Positions 36,605 through 46,217 of a stretch of 64,000 nucleotides of DNA are shown in pieces. The DNA lies in the NCBI GenBank assembly GCA_017433615.1, contig JAFRGW010000158.1, positions 1 to 64,000 on the forward strand. Direction: 5' to 3'. The notes under the pieces were generated by a model. It saw only the letters and a list, made by a program, of their open reading frames with translations, ran no database searches and had not been told where the DNA came from. The DNA is from Eubacterium sp. Lineage in GTDB: Bacteria > Bacillota > Clostridia > Lachnospirales > Lachnospiraceae. The translations under genes and the position numbers were made by a program. The first letter of the stretch is position 1, and each line of letters opens with the position of its first letter.

Positions 36605-37786
36605 ATGGCAAAGAAAGTAGTATTAGCAGGTGCTTGTCGTACAGCAGTCGGCAAAATGGGCGGCGGCCTTTCCACAGTTCCGGCAAAGGATCTCGGCGCA
36701 ATCGTTATTAAGGAAGCTCTGCAGCGCGCAGGCGTTCCGGCTGACCAGGTTGACGAAGTTATCATGGGATGCGTTATCCAGGCAGGACAGGGCCAGAACG
36801 TTGCACGTCAGGCTTCTATCGCAGCCGGTCTTCCGATCGAGTGCCCGGCAGTTACAATCAATGTCGTCTGCGGTTCCGGTCTGAACGCAGTCAACATGGC
36901 AGCAGAGATGATTCTTTCCGGTGATGCTGACATCGTCGTAGCAGGCGGCTGCGAGAACATGTCCATGGCTCCGTATGCAGCTCTGAATGCACGTTTCGGT
37001 TATCGTCTGTTCGACGGCAAGCTGGTTGACACTATGGTTAAGGATGGTCTGTGGGATGCATTCAACGACTATCACATGGGTATCACAGCTGAGAACGTTG
37101 CTGAGCAGTGGGGACTGACCAGAGAAGATCTGGATGCATTCTCTGTAAAGAGCCAGGAGAAGGCTGTTGCTGCAATCGAGAGCGGACGTTTCAAAGATGA
37201 GATCGTTCCGGTAGAAGTTAAAGTGAAAAAGAATGTCATCACAGTTGACACTGATGAAGGCCCGCGTAAAGGCACTTCCATGGAAGGTCTTGCAAAGCTG
37301 AAACCGGCATTCAAGAAAGACGGTATCGTTACAGCCGGTAACGCTTCCGGTATCAATGACGGCGGCGCTGCAGTTGTTGTTATGAGCGAAGAGAAGGCAA
37401 AAGAGCTCGGTGTTAAGCCGATGGCTACATGGGTAGGCGGATGCCTCGGCGGCGTTGATCCGTCCATCATGGGTGTCGGACCGGTCGCAGCTACCAGAAA
37501 GCTTATGGACCGCATCGGCATGAAGGTTTCCGATATGGACCTGATCGAAGCAAACGAAGCTTTCGCAGCACAGTCTCTGGCAGTTGCACATGACCTTGAG
37601 TTCGATATGGACAAAGTCAATGTCAACGGCGGCGCTGTTGCACTTGGACATCCGATCGGAGCTTCCGGCTGCCGTATCCTTGTTACTCTGCTTCATGAGA
37701 TGGAGAAGAGAGATGCGAAGAAGGGTCTTGCTACCCTCTGCATCGGCGGCGGCATGGGCTGCGCTATGGTTGTTGAGAGAGACTAA
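36605..37786 (+). CDS. thlA: Acetyl-CoA C-acetyltransferase (thiolase)
   Basis: A 393-residue biosynthetic thiolase condensing two acetyl-CoA into acetoacetyl-CoA, the first step toward butyrate. The nucleophilic cysteine is in [15 protein letters not shown] (about residue 88). The His is in [17 protein letters not shown] and the second Cys in [11 protein letters not shown]. The start [20 protein letters not shown] at 36605 follows AAGGAGG. An upstream in-frame ATG at 36569 lies before the ribosome-binding site. It is followed 28 bp later by hbd. Codon use is strongly biased, as in highly expressed genes. Confidence 0.96.
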   Translation: MAKKVVLAGACRTAVGKMGGGLSTVPAKDLGAIVIKEALQRAGVPADQVDEVIMGCVIQAGQGQNVARQASIAAGLPIECPAVTINVVCGSGLNAVNMAAEMILSGDADIVVAGGCENMSMAPYAALNARFGYRLFDGKLVDTMVKDGLWDAFNDYHMGITAENVAEQWGLTREDLDAFSVKSQEKAVAAIESGRFKDEIVPVEVKVKKNVITVDTDEGPRKGTSMEGLAKLKPAFKKDGIVTAGNASGINDGGAAVVVMSEEKAKELGVKPMATWVGGCLGGVDPSIMGVGPVAATRKLMDRIGMKVSDMDLIEANEAFAAQSLAVAHDLEFDMDKVNVNGGAVALGHPIGASGCRILVTLLHEMEKRDAKKGLATLCIGGGMGCAMVVERD

Positions 37787-37814
37787 TCTTAATCTATAAA
37801 GGAGAATTCAAACT

Positions 37815-38696
37815 ATGAAAGTAGCAGTTATCGGCAATGGTGCTATGGGTAGTGGTATCGCTCAGGCTTTTGCTCAGTGCGCTGACATTGAGAAAGTTTT
37901 CCTGTGCGGACGTAATCCGGAGCGTATCGAGAAGGCTTACAACAAGATCATCGGCGGTATTGAGAAGCGTGTCGCAAGAGGCAAAGCTGATCAGTCTCTC
38001 CTGGACGGCGTTAAGGATCGTCTGGCATGGGGTCTGATGGATGACCTCGCAGGCGAAGCTGATCTCATCGTTGAGTCAATCTCCGAAGAGATGGATGTCA
38101 AGCTGAGCGTTCTGACACACCTGATGAACGATGTCAACACCAAGGAAGACACAATCTGGTCAACAAATACTTCTTCTCTGTCCATCACAGAGATCTCCGC
38201 AGGACTTCCGAAACCTGTAGTCGGACTTCATTTCTTCAATCCGGCACCGGTTATGAAGCTCATCGAGATCGCAAGCGGCCTGACCACTCCGGCTGACTAT
38301 GTTGACAAGATGGTTGAGATCGCTAAGACAATCGGCAAGGTTCCGGTTAAGGTTTCCGAGTCTCCGGGATTCGTTGTAAACCGTATCCTGATCCCGTACA
38401 TCAACGAAGGTATCTTCTGCCTGCAGGAGGGCGTTTCTGATGTAGCCGGTATCGATACCTGCATGAAGCTCGGTGCAAACCATCCGATGGGACCGCTGGC
38501 TCTCGGCGATCTGGTTGGACTGGATGTCTGCATGGCTATCATGAACACCCTTGAAGAAGAGACAGGTGATCCGAAGTACCGTGTTCCGATTCTGATGAAG
38601 CAGATGGTCCGCGCCGGCAAGCTCGGCATGAAGAGCGGCGAAGGCTTCTACAAATACGGCGGACCGGACGGCCCGGTTCCGAACGATATCTTCTAA
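37815..38696 (+). CDS. hbd: 3-hydroxybutyryl-CoA dehydrogenase
   Basis: A 293-residue NAD(P)-dependent enzyme reducing acetoacetyl-CoA to 3-hydroxybutyryl-CoA. The Rossmann start is VAVIGNGAMGSGIAQAFA. The catalytic region has STNTSSLSITEIS and VGLHFFNPAPVMKLIEI, and SPGFVVNRILIPYINEG follows. It normally travels with crt, bcd and etfBA in butyrate producers, but only thl and hbd are here. The gene is followed by a terminator, so the rest of the pathway, if present, is elsewhere. Confidence 0.96.
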   Translation: MKVAVIGNGAMGSGIAQAFAQCADIEKVFLCGRNPERIEKAYNKIIGGIEKRVARGKADQSLLDGVKDRLAWGLMDDLAGEADLIVESISEEMDVKLSVLTHLMNDVNTKEDTIWSTNTSSLSITEISAGLPKPVVGLHFFNPAPVMKLIEIASGLTTPADYVDKMVEIAKTIGKVPVKVSESPGFVVNRILIPYINEGIFCLQEGVSDVAGIDTCMKLGANHPMGPLALGDLVGLDVCMAIMNTLEEETGDPKYRVPILMKQMVRAGKLGMKSGEGFYKYGGPDGPVPNDIF

Positions 38697-38727
38697 GATA
38701 CCGTATCCAGACAGTTTCTGTTTTAAG

Positions 38728-38764
38728 AACGGCTGCTGCACAATCCTGTGCGGCAGCCGTTTTG
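38728..38764 (+). terminator. Terminator after hbd
   Basis: ACGGCTGCTGCACA pairs with TGTGCGGCAGCCGT with one mismatch, followed by TTTT. It is a strong stem. Confidence 0.85.
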
Positions 38765-38937
38765 CGCGTTAGCATTGAGCCATGCGCATACAGATTAAGC
38801 TTTATTTAAGGCAGGTATGATATGCTTTTTCATAACAGCAGCTATGTGATATAATTTTGCAGAAATACTGATCCATTTTTGTTTCTTTCACTGGCATGTT
38901 ACCCGCGTAAACCATATGCTGTCAGGAGGATTTACCC

Positions 38938-39618
38938 ATGCGTTTACTGCTCGCAGAAGATGAGCGTTCGCTCTCAAAAGCACTTGTAAAAATACTGGAA
39001 CGAGGCAACTATTCCGTTGATGCCGTCTACAACGGCCAGGACGCGCTGGATTACCTGGAAGCAGGCAATTACGACGGCGCCATTCTGGATGTCATGATGC
39101 CGAAGATGGACGGTTTTACCGTTCTGGAGAAGATCCGGGCCCAGGGTATCCTGCTGCCCGTGCTGATGCTGACGGCAAAATCCGAGATCGATGATAAAGT
39201 CCATGGTCTCGATGCAGGCGCCAACGATTATCTGACAAAGCCATTTGCTCCGCAGGAATTGCTCGCCCGCATCCGCGCAATGCTGCGGACCGGCGCGCAG
39301 AATGTCGTCGCCGACAGCAATCTGACAATGGGAAATATCACACTGGATCTCTCCGGCTATGAGCTTTCCTCTCCGTACGGCAGTTTTCATCTGGCAAATA
39401 AGGAGTTCCAGATGATGGAAATGCTGATGCGCAGCGGCAAGTCCCTGATCCCGGCCGAACTGTTTCTCGAAAAAATATGGGGGTTTGAGACAGACGCCGA
39501 GATCAACGTCGTCTGGGTTTACATTTCCTACCTGCGCAAAAAACTGACTTCCCTGCGGGCTGATATTCAGATCAAGGCGACCCGCGGTGTCGGCTATTCT
39601 CTGGAACAGAAGGCATAA
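38938..39618 (+). CDS. OmpR-family response regulator
   Basis: A 226-residue two-component regulator. The receiver (1-120) has the acidic pocket LLLAEDE, the phosphoacceptor Asp51 in AILDVMMPKMDGF, and K in LTAKSE. The winged-helix output (about 130-226) ends in INVVWVYISYLRKKL and the RGVGYSLE turn. It starts behind AGGAGG and is followed by its histidine kinase. Target genes are unknown, and the kinase has an extracytoplasmic region for the signal. Confidence 0.95.
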   Translation: MRLLLAEDERSLSKALVKILERGNYSVDAVYNGQDALDYLEAGNYDGAILDVMMPKMDGFTVLEKIRAQGILLPVLMLTAKSEIDDKVHGLDAGANDYLTKPFAPQELLARIRAMLRTGAQNVVADSNLTMGNITLDLSGYELSSPYGSFHLANKEFQMMEMLMRSGKSLIPAELFLEKIWGFETDAEINVVWVYISYLRKKLTSLRADIQIKATRGVGYSLEQKA

Positions 39619-39720
39619 CAACTTTCATCAGGTCACAGACGCGCACAAAAGCAGATGCTGCACACCTTACGTGTCGTGCAGGATCGCCGGGCGCTCTTGA
39701 ATCAATCGAGGTATCTTTCC

Positions 39721-41079
39721 ATGTTTAAACAGCTGCGCACGCGCTTCATCATCCTGACAATGGCTTCTGTTCTTGCAGTGCTCGTGATCATCATGACGGC
39801 AATCAATCTGTTAAACTACCGCAATGTTCTGCGCGACTCTGACCGGATTCTGTCCATCCTCGCAGAGAACCAGGGAAAATTCCCCGGAATGGATGACAGA
39901 ATGACTGACAATATGGATAATAGTCCGGAAAGCAGCACAGATGACGGACAGCAGTCCCCGCAAAAGCCGGACGGCACAGCTTCCTTTGATAACAATGTGC
40001 CTGACGGCGGGCAGAAACCTTTCCGCAAAAATGACAATTTCTATCACATGCGCGGCATCTCAGAAGAGACGCCCTTTGAATCCCGCTATTTCAGCGTGAC
40101 ACTGGACGCAGACGGCAATGTGACTGAATCAGATACCCGCAACATTGCAGCTGTCGACGAGGATACCGCCGCATCTTATGCCGCAGAAATATTCGGGAAA
40201 TCTCACGAGAAGGGTTTTACGGGCAATTACCGCTGGCTCCGGCAGTCCGATCCGGATACAGATACAACAAAAATCATCTTTCTGGACTGTACCCGCTCGC
40301 TCTCCAATGTACATTCATTCCTGATTACGACGATTCTCGTCTCGCTTGTCGGTTTTGCAGCCGTCATGCTTCTGGTCATCCTGCTCTCCCGCCGGATTGT
40401 CCGTCCGATTCAGGAAAGCTACGAAAAACAGAAACAGTTCATCACCGACGCGGGTCATGAGCTGAAGACGCCACTGACCGTCATTAACGCGGATCTCTCT
40501 GTTCTGGAAATGGATGTGGGAGAAAGTGAATGGATTGATGATGCGCGTCTGCAGACAGAACGCCTGACAAAGCTGACCAATGATCTGGTCTACCTGTCCA
40601 GAATGGACGAGGCACAGCGTCAGGTTGAGATGATTGATTTTCCGCTATCAGATGTGGTAACGGAAGTCTCACAGTCCTTCCGCTCCCGCGCCATCGTCGA
40701 AGAGAAAGAATTTACCGGCACGATTGCGCCGATGCTGACTTACCATGGCGACGAAAAGGCGGTCCGGCAGCTCGTCTCGATCCTGCTGGATAATGCACTG
40801 AAGTATTCACCCGCCGGCGGTACGATCTCGCTTACGCTTGTGCAGCAGACGAAGGGCATCCTTCTGGAAGTACGCAACACGACTTCCGAAAGCATCGATC
40901 CGGAATCGGTCAGCCACCTGTTTGACCGTTTCTACCGCACAGATCAGTCCCGCAATTCCGAGACCGGCGGTTTCGGACTCGGACTGGCGATTGCGAAAGC
41001 TGTGGTTACGGCACACAGAGGTAAAATAACCGCCGCGTCTGACGACGGGCGGTCACTTACGATTTCGGCTATTTTGTAA
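39721..41079 (+). CDS. Sensor histidine kinase
   Basis: A 452-residue HK of the classic type. A first membrane helix (about 12-32) and a second (about 200-225) flank an extracytoplasmic region of about 165 residues with a Gln/Pro/Asp-rich segment. The cytoplasmic part has the H box FITDAGHELKTPLTVI (His246), an N box in LLDNALKYSPAGG, and GFGLGLAIAKAVV. The ATG at 39721 follows GAGG. A longer frame from 39655 has no signals. It forms a pair with the regulator at 38938. Signal unknown. Confidence 0.94.
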   Translation: MFKQLRTRFIILTMASVLAVLVIIMTAINLLNYRNVLRDSDRILSILAENQGKFPGMDDRMTDNMDNSPESSTDDGQQSPQKPDGTASFDNNVPDGGQKPFRKNDNFYHMRGISEETPFESRYFSVTLDADGNVTESDTRNIAAVDEDTAASYAAEIFGKSHEKGFTGNYRWLRQSDPDTDTTKIIFLDCTRSLSNVHSFLITTILVSLVGFAAVMLLVILLSRRIVRPIQESYEKQKQFITDAGHELKTPLTVINADLSVLEMDVGESEWIDDARLQTERLTKLTNDLVYLSRMDEAQRQVEMIDFPLSDVVTEVSQSFRSRAIVEEKEFTGTIAPMLTYHGDEKAVRQLVSILLDNALKYSPAGGTISLTLVQQTKGILLEVRNTTSESIDPESVSHLFDRFYRTDQSRNSETGGFGLGLAIAKAVVTAHRGKITAASDDGRSLTISAIL

Positions 41080-41131
41080 ATCAATACGGGCGCAGAACCT
41101 TTCGAATTTTGTCTGGACCCGATTCACTTCA

Positions 41132-41229
41132 CTGAGCTAACTGTCAACTCCGGCTAAGCATCCGGGATCTTCACGAAGGATATGTTCTTATCCCGGATGC
41201 AAAGTCTGCGTAGACAGTGGATCTCAGTT
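41132..41229. repeat. Long imperfect hairpin between kinase gene and malQ
   Basis: An 11-bp perfect stem GCATCCGGGAT/ATCCCGGATGC (41158-41168, 41190-41200) is nested in outer arms ACTGAGCTAACTGTC and GACAGTGGATCTCAGT. It lies between convergent genes. It may act as a bidirectional terminator, although T-runs are weak. The rest of 41080-41302 shows nothing. Confidence 0.55.
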
Positions 41230-41302
41230 TGTTCATTTCGGAATGTCCATCCAAAAAGTCGATAAGGTTCTGCGCCCTGGTTTTCTCTATAAATGCAGTA
41301 AT

Positions 41303-42793
41303 TCAGCATCTCCCGTAGCGCTCTGTCAGGCGGCGGATCCGGTCGGCCAGCTCGTCCGTGAAGGCACCGGGCTGCATCCGCCAGCACCAGTTGATTCCGC
41401 CAAGGGTTGAAGGCTCGTTGATACGCGCGCGGTTGTCCAGGTTTAGGTAATCCTGCATCGGGATGACAGCTGTGTCCGCGACGCTCGAAAGTGCCGCGCG
41501 TATCATATCTTCTGCAAATTGGTCTTCTGTATGCTCCGGGCATCCGAGATAATCAAGGCAGTACTTCCGCGCATATTCCGGCGCAGATTTGAACCAGCCG
41601 CGCGAGGTTTCGTTGTCGTGCGTTCCGGTATACACAATGCAGTTCCGGATATGGTTGTGCGGCAGGTATTCGTTGTGCGGATTGCCCTCAAAGGCAAACT
41701 GCAGCACTTTCATGCCCGGATAACCGCTCTCTCTTACCATTTCCCGCACAGAATCTGTCAGAAATCCCAGATCTTCCGCGACAACATCCATTTTCCCGAG
41801 CGCCGCCTCGAGTGCCCGGAAAATTTCAAGGCCCGGACCCGGTTCCCAGTGTCCGTTCCGCGCCGTTGTATCGCCATACGGTACGGAATAATAGGATTCA
41901 AAGCCGCGGAAGTGGTCGATCCGCACGATGTCATAGAGTGTCTGAATATGCCGCATCCGGCTGATCCACCAGCTGTATCCGGTCTCTCTGTGGTACGGCC
42001 AGTCGTAGAGCGGATTGCCCCAGAGCTGTCCGTCAACAGCATATGCGTCCGGCGGACACCCCGCCACGCCGGCGGGCTTAAGATCCGCATCAAACTGGAA
42101 CTGCGCGGGGTCTGCCCATGCATCTGCACTGTCCATCGCTGCATAGATCGGGATATCTCCAAGGATCCGGATCCCCTTATCATTTGCATATGCTTTCAGC
42201 CTGCCCCACTGTTTTGCAAACTCGTACTGCCGGAAGATTACAAAGCCGATCTCATCGCCCGCAGTCTCCCAGAGTTCTTCCAGCACGGCTTCATCCCGCA
42301 GACGCAGCGGATCCGGCCACTCCATCCACGGACGGTCGTTCTGCTGTTTTTTTATGACACAATAAAGTGCATAGTCCTCCAGCCAGTTTCCGTTTTCCTC
42401 GACGAAATGTGTGTAGGCCGGCTCAGCCGTCTTATCAAACCGCTCATATGCTTTGCGAAGTACCTCATAGCGTGTCCGGTAAATCTGCTCATATGGAACG
42501 GCACCCGGATTCCCGCCGCAGTCTGCAGTGTCACATTCTTCCTGTGTCAGAAGTCCGTCAGCTTTAAGCTGATCCAGCGAAATCATATACGGATTGCCTG
42601 CATATGTAGATGCTGACTGATACGGTGAATCGCCGTATCCCGTCGGTCCCATCGGCAGCACCTGCCAGATCTTCTGGCCGGCCCGTTCCAGCCGGTTCAC
42701 AAATTCATATGCCTCCGGTGAGAAGCCTCCGATCCCGTAGCGGGACGGAATCGCTGTCACCGGCATCAAAATTCCACTTCTTCGCGTATTCAA
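41303..42793 (-). CDS. malQ: 4-alpha-glucanotransferase (amylomaltase)
   Basis: A 496-residue GH77 enzyme transferring maltosyl chains between glucans. Signatures are GILMPVTAIPSRYGIGGFS, QVLPMGPTGYGDSPYQSAS, the nucleophile Asp in VRIDHFRGFESYYSVP, the acid/base Glu in VAEDLGFLTDSVRE and GTHDNETSRGW. Length is normal. It begins immediately after the Na/Pi cotransporter stop (2 bp), so they are probably cotranscribed, although the functions are not obviously linked. Confidence 0.96.
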   Translation of the reverse strand: MNTRRSGILMPVTAIPSRYGIGGFSPEAYEFVNRLERAGQKIWQVLPMGPTGYGDSPYQSASTYAGNPYMISLDQLKADGLLTQEECDTADCGGNPGAVPYEQIYRTRYEVLRKAYERFDKTAEPAYTHFVEENGNWLEDYALYCVIKKQQNDRPWMEWPDPLRLRDEAVLEELWETAGDEIGFVIFRQYEFAKQWGRLKAYANDKGIRILGDIPIYAAMDSADAWADPAQFQFDADLKPAGVAGCPPDAYAVDGQLWGNPLYDWPYHRETGYSWWISRMRHIQTLYDIVRIDHFRGFESYYSVPYGDTTARNGHWEPGPGLEIFRALEAALGKMDVVAEDLGFLTDSVREMVRESGYPGMKVLQFAFEGNPHNEYLPHNHIRNCIVYTGTHDNETSRGWFKSAPEYARKYCLDYLGCPEHTEDQFAEDMIRAALSSVADTAVIPMQDYLNLDNRARINEPSTLGGINWCWRMQPGAFTDELADRIRRLTERYGRC

Positions 42794-42795
42794 CT

Positions 42796-44787
42796 TCAGT
42801 CTTCTCCTTCTTCTGCCTCTGCAAGTTCCCTGAGCGGCAGCAGATCCTCTTTTTCAAAATCCGTTATGTCCGGTACACTGATTTCTGCAGGACTGCCGTC
42901 ATACAAATCTGCGCTTTCTTCCGGAATGATATTCTCTTGCGCAGCTGCCCCGGTTTTTTTCTTCTTTGCTTTCTTATCTTTGTCTTTTTTCTTCTTGTCT
43001 TTGTCTTTTTTCTTCTTTTTCTTCGGCGAGAACGGCGCGAGCTGATATTTCTCCTGATAGCGCTCATAGTCCTCAACAAAACCGGAGTACATGCCCGCCT
43101 TGATCTCCTGCATGTAGCCGTGCGTACCGGATGTCTCATTGCATGTCTGAATCACACAGACACCGATATTGGAACAGTGGTCTGATACACGGGAGCAGTT
43201 TGTCAGAAGATCATTCAGCAGAATGCCCATTTCTCCGCTGCACTCGCCTGACTGCAGCCGCTGAATGTGACGATTCTTGATTTCTCTCGTCAGGTCATCG
43301 ATCTGCTCTTCGAGCGGCTCAATCCGCAGTGCAAGATGATCATCATCCTGTTCAAAGCTGACGACCATAATATCCAGAATTTCATTGAGTGCCTTGTCCA
43401 GCACTTCGATTTCCTGCAGCGCCGAAGGCGAAAATTCCAGCTTGTCTTTCCGGATCCTTTTTGCGATCGCTGTCATATTGGCAGCATGGTCGCTGATTCG
43501 CTCAAAATCATTGATGCAGTGCAGCATTTCCGAAACCTGTCTGTTGTTCCGCTCACTCAGGCTTCCGGCAGACAGCTGAATCATGAAATTATTCAGCGCA
43601 TCCTCCATGTAATCAAGATATTCTTCTGTCTCGATGATATCTTTGACCGTTTCCTTACTGTAATTCCGTACAACTTCCAGGGATTTCGTGTAGGATTCCC
43701 TGGCCAGACGCGCCATCTCGATCGTCTTCTCACGGCAGGTCCGGACAGCCAGCTCCGGCGAAAGAAGCAGACGGCGGTCCAGGAGAATCCGCGGACGCCC
43801 GGTCTCCTCCGCTTCTGCAGGGAGCATCCGCTCCGTCGCTCTGACCAGCTGCTGTGAGAACGGGAAGAGGAACAGAATCGTTCCGATATTAAATACCGTG
43901 TGGAAAACTGCGACCTGGAAGGACGACACCGGTCTGGCAAACGCCGCGATACCGGCCGGATAGCGCAGGATGAAATACAGAATCATCCAGATGACGGCAC
44001 CCAGCACTTTGATGCCCGTATGCAGAAACGGCACGCGTTTTGCTTTGGTGCTTACGCCAATTGCCGAGAGCATTGCCGTCACACAGGTACCGATATTGGC
44101 ACCGATTACCAGTGGAACAGCCATGCCCAGACTGATTGTCCCGGTCAGGGCCAGCGCCTGCACGACACCGACAGCTGCTGCCGATGACTGGATAACCGCT
44201 GTAAATGCAGTACCGATCAGAAGGCCGGCAAGCGGATTGTCAAATGCCACCAGCAGTTTCCGGAACTGCGGCATCTCAGCGAGCGGCGCAACGGTCGTGG
44301 ACATCAGTGTCATACCATACATCAGCACCGCAAATCCACAGAAAATCGAACCGAGATCCCGCCTTCTCTGCGTCTTTCCTGCCATCAGCAAAATAACACC
44401 GATGAGTGCAACGATCGGTGCGAAATTCTGCGGTTTCAGCAAGGACAGGAAAAAATTATCCGAGCGGATGCCGTTCAGCGACAGGATCCAGGCTGTCAGT
44501 GTCGTACCGATGTCGGATCCCATAATGATACCGGCCGTCTGCGAGAACTCCATGATTCCGGAGTTCACCATACCAACCAGCATGACGGTCAATGCCGAGG
44601 AAGACTGGATCGCGATTGTAATAATCGCGCCAAATAACAACCCTTTTACAGGATTGGATGTGAGCTTCTGCAGCGTCCCCTGCAGCTGACCGCCTGTCAC
44701 CTTTTTCAGATTGCCGGACATGACATTCATGCCGAACAGGAAAAATGCGAGTCCGCCGCAGAGGGAAAATATCGAATAGATATCCAT
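42796..44787 (-). CDS. Na/Pi cotransporter family protein with PhoU-like domain
   Basis: A 663-residue membrane protein of the NptA/PF02690 family. About eight hydrophobic segments (1-310) hold two inverted QSSSA-type repeats (TIAIQSSSALTVMLVG and TAVIQSSAAAVGVVQAL). A helical cytoplasmic PhoU-like region (about 340-560) follows. A very basic tail (about 600-625) is made of Lys and Asp in KKKDKDKK units. Family members take up phosphate with sodium. It heads a pair with malQ. The Lys-rich tail comes from A-rich codon slippage and has no clear counterpart in the family. Confidence 0.9.
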   Translation of the reverse strand: MDIYSIFSLCGGLAFFLFGMNVMSGNLKKVTGGQLQGTLQKLTSNPVKGLLFGAIITIAIQSSSALTVMLVGMVNSGIMEFSQTAGIIMGSDIGTTLTAWILSLNGIRSDNFFLSLLKPQNFAPIVALIGVILLMAGKTQRRRDLGSIFCGFAVLMYGMTLMSTTVAPLAEMPQFRKLLVAFDNPLAGLLIGTAFTAVIQSSAAAVGVVQALALTGTISLGMAVPLVIGANIGTCVTAMLSAIGVSTKAKRVPFLHTGIKVLGAVIWMILYFILRYPAGIAAFARPVSSFQVAVFHTVFNIGTILFLFPFSQQLVRATERMLPAEAEETGRPRILLDRRLLLSPELAVRTCREKTIEMARLARESYTKSLEVVRNYSKETVKDIIETEEYLDYMEDALNNFMIQLSAGSLSERNNRQVSEMLHCINDFERISDHAANMTAIAKRIRKDKLEFSPSALQEIEVLDKALNEILDIMVVSFEQDDDHLALRIEPLEEQIDDLTREIKNRHIQRLQSGECSGEMGILLNDLLTNCSRVSDHCSNIGVCVIQTCNETSGTHGYMQEIKAGMYSGFVEDYERYQEKYQLAPFSPKKKKKKDKDKKKKDKDKKAKKKKTGAAAQENIIPEESADLYDGSPAEISVPDITDFEKEDLLPLRELAEAEEGED

Positions 44788-44832
44788 TTGTGTGTCGTAC
44801 CGCCCCTTTCTTAAGTGCGTTCCTGTCGAAAA

Positions 44833-45975
44833 CTATTTAATCAGTGCAAGTTCCAGCTCCAGAATGTGCAGTTCCCGCGCACAGCGCTCTTTTTCGATGT
44901 CCAGTGCGGCAATCTCTTCGCAGCATTTCAGTGCCGCAGGATCCTCCGCAGCAAGGAAACCTTTGATCAATGCATCCGGCAGGGTAAACTTCTTTACATT
45001 CTCACCGAACTGTACGGTCAGATAATGCCTGTCCTGTGCGGTCACCTGACCGGTGCCGAATTTCTTATGTGTCACCTGCTGTCCGTTAAGATCCGGCAGA
45101 TGCAGCTGTTCCCGCTGTCTTACCGCTTCATCCAGAGAGGCCTGGATTCCCGCAATTTTCTCCCGCAGAACATTCGCCTGCTGTTCCTTCTCATCGCTCT
45201 TCATCGCAGAAGCCGGCCGCTTCTTTGTCGTCACGAGCTGCTCTTCATAGAAATCGTAATTCTGCGCGCAGTAAATCAGGTCAAACGCGAGAATGTGGTT
45301 TTCTCCGTCAATATCCGTCACAGCATTGTCATCGGTTCTGCCGGCTTCCTTCTCCAGCTCGCCGGCCACCATCTCCATGAGATCGCTCTCATCCTGCAGC
45401 CGCGCCACAATTTCTTCGCATAATTTATAGTAACTTTTCAGGCTGAAGGACTTGCCGCTGCCGATCTTGCCGGTATATCTGACATAGTTTGCAAATGCCT
45501 TGACTTCTCCTTCGCGGAACATGTAATTGTCATCCGGCTCAATAAATGCAAGGTACATAATGACCGCTTTCGGATTCTGCCGGTATTTCCATTCCTCATT
45601 CCCGGCTTCATCAAGCATCGCATTGACTTCTTCTACAAATGTATTGATTTTTTTCTGGCGGCGGCCATAATCAGAATTGTCAATCGCGAGCAGATCACGG
45701 AATGCATCCCGCACACGCTCCATCCATTCATCACCCTGTTTACAGAGGAAGTCAATACCACGGCCGGGCTGCATGACATTATCATCCACCAGATTCTCTG
45801 ACTCAGACAACGCCTTCTTGAACATCTTTCCGAAATTCTCTGCGTCAATATCCCAGTATTTCTGGAAATTACTGACGGCTGTCCACTTATAAATCTCATG
45901 ATGCTCCTGGTTGTTCATCAGTGAATACTTTTCGATGTAGCTGTCGATTAATTTCTGCAGTAACTCGTAATTCAT
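44833..45975 (-). CDS. Uncharacterised coiled-coil protein with C-terminal KFGxGxV module
   Basis: A 380-residue protein I cannot assign. It starts MNYELLQKLIDSYIEKYSLM behind GGGAGGATG. The longer frame to 46104 has no signals. The N-terminal part (about 1-230) is helical with HHEIYKWTAV and QPGRGIDFLCKQG. A predicted coiled coil (about 255-300) precedes a small beta module (VTHKKFGTGQVTAQDRHYLT, about 305-345) of the type found in CarD/UvrD-like Tudor folds, and a short C-terminal coiled coil. An ABC-type P-loop is not seen. Probably cytoplasmic. It stands alone between the Na/Pi gene and cysK. Confidence 0.6.
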   Translation of the reverse strand: MNYELLQKLIDSYIEKYSLMNNQEHHEIYKWTAVSNFQKYWDIDAENFGKMFKKALSESENLVDDNVMQPGRGIDFLCKQGDEWMERVRDAFRDLLAIDNSDYGRRQKKINTFVEEVNAMLDEAGNEEWKYRQNPKAVIMYLAFIEPDDNYMFREGEVKAFANYVRYTGKIGSGKSFSLKSYYKLCEEIVARLQDESDLMEMVAGELEKEAGRTDDNAVTDIDGENHILAFDLIYCAQNYDFYEEQLVTTKKRPASAMKSDEKEQQANVLREKIAGIQASLDEAVRQREQLHLPDLNGQQVTHKKFGTGQVTAQDRHYLTVQFGENVKKFTLPDALIKGFLAAEDPAALKCCEEIAALDIEKERCARELHILELELALIK

Positions 45976-46127
45976 CTCATCCTCCCTCGAACAATACAGA
46001 ACCGTCTGCGGTGTGCCCGCAGTCTTATCATCATCTCCGGAAAATCGTATAGACACTTTTATTATACATGACAGCAGAAAATTTAAAAACCTGTTTTGCG
46101 TCATTTAAAAAAAATTTCAAAAAACTG

Positions 46128-46156
46128 TTGACAGGCAAACGCGCTTACCTTATAAT
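46128..46156 (+). promoter_or_regulatory. cysK promoter
   Basis: Perfect TTGACA (46128-46133), 17-bp spacer, perfect TATAAT (46151-46156). A TCCTA-N9-TAGGA site overlaps the -10 and start point. Confidence 0.9.
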
Positions 46157-46174
46157 CCTATTTATCAGCTAGGA
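46156..46174 (+). promoter_or_regulatory. TCCTA-N9-TAGGA operator at cysK
   Basis: TCCTATTTATCAGCTAGGA is a perfect 5-bp dyad with a 9-base centre, placed on the last base of the -10. The same dyad and spacing is found before metY, and a near copy before the rrf2 gene. It is a likely binding site of the Rrf2-type regulator at 48733. Confidence 0.7.
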
Positions 46175-46217
46175 ATTACGGGAATACATTTAAAATAATA
46201 AAAGGAGAACCTGGACA

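Noticed and set aside
36623..37696. Minus-strand frame of 357 codons opposite thiolase
   Set aside because: Codon bias and motifs clearly belong to the plus-strand thiolase; the minus frame is a shadow of its codon use.
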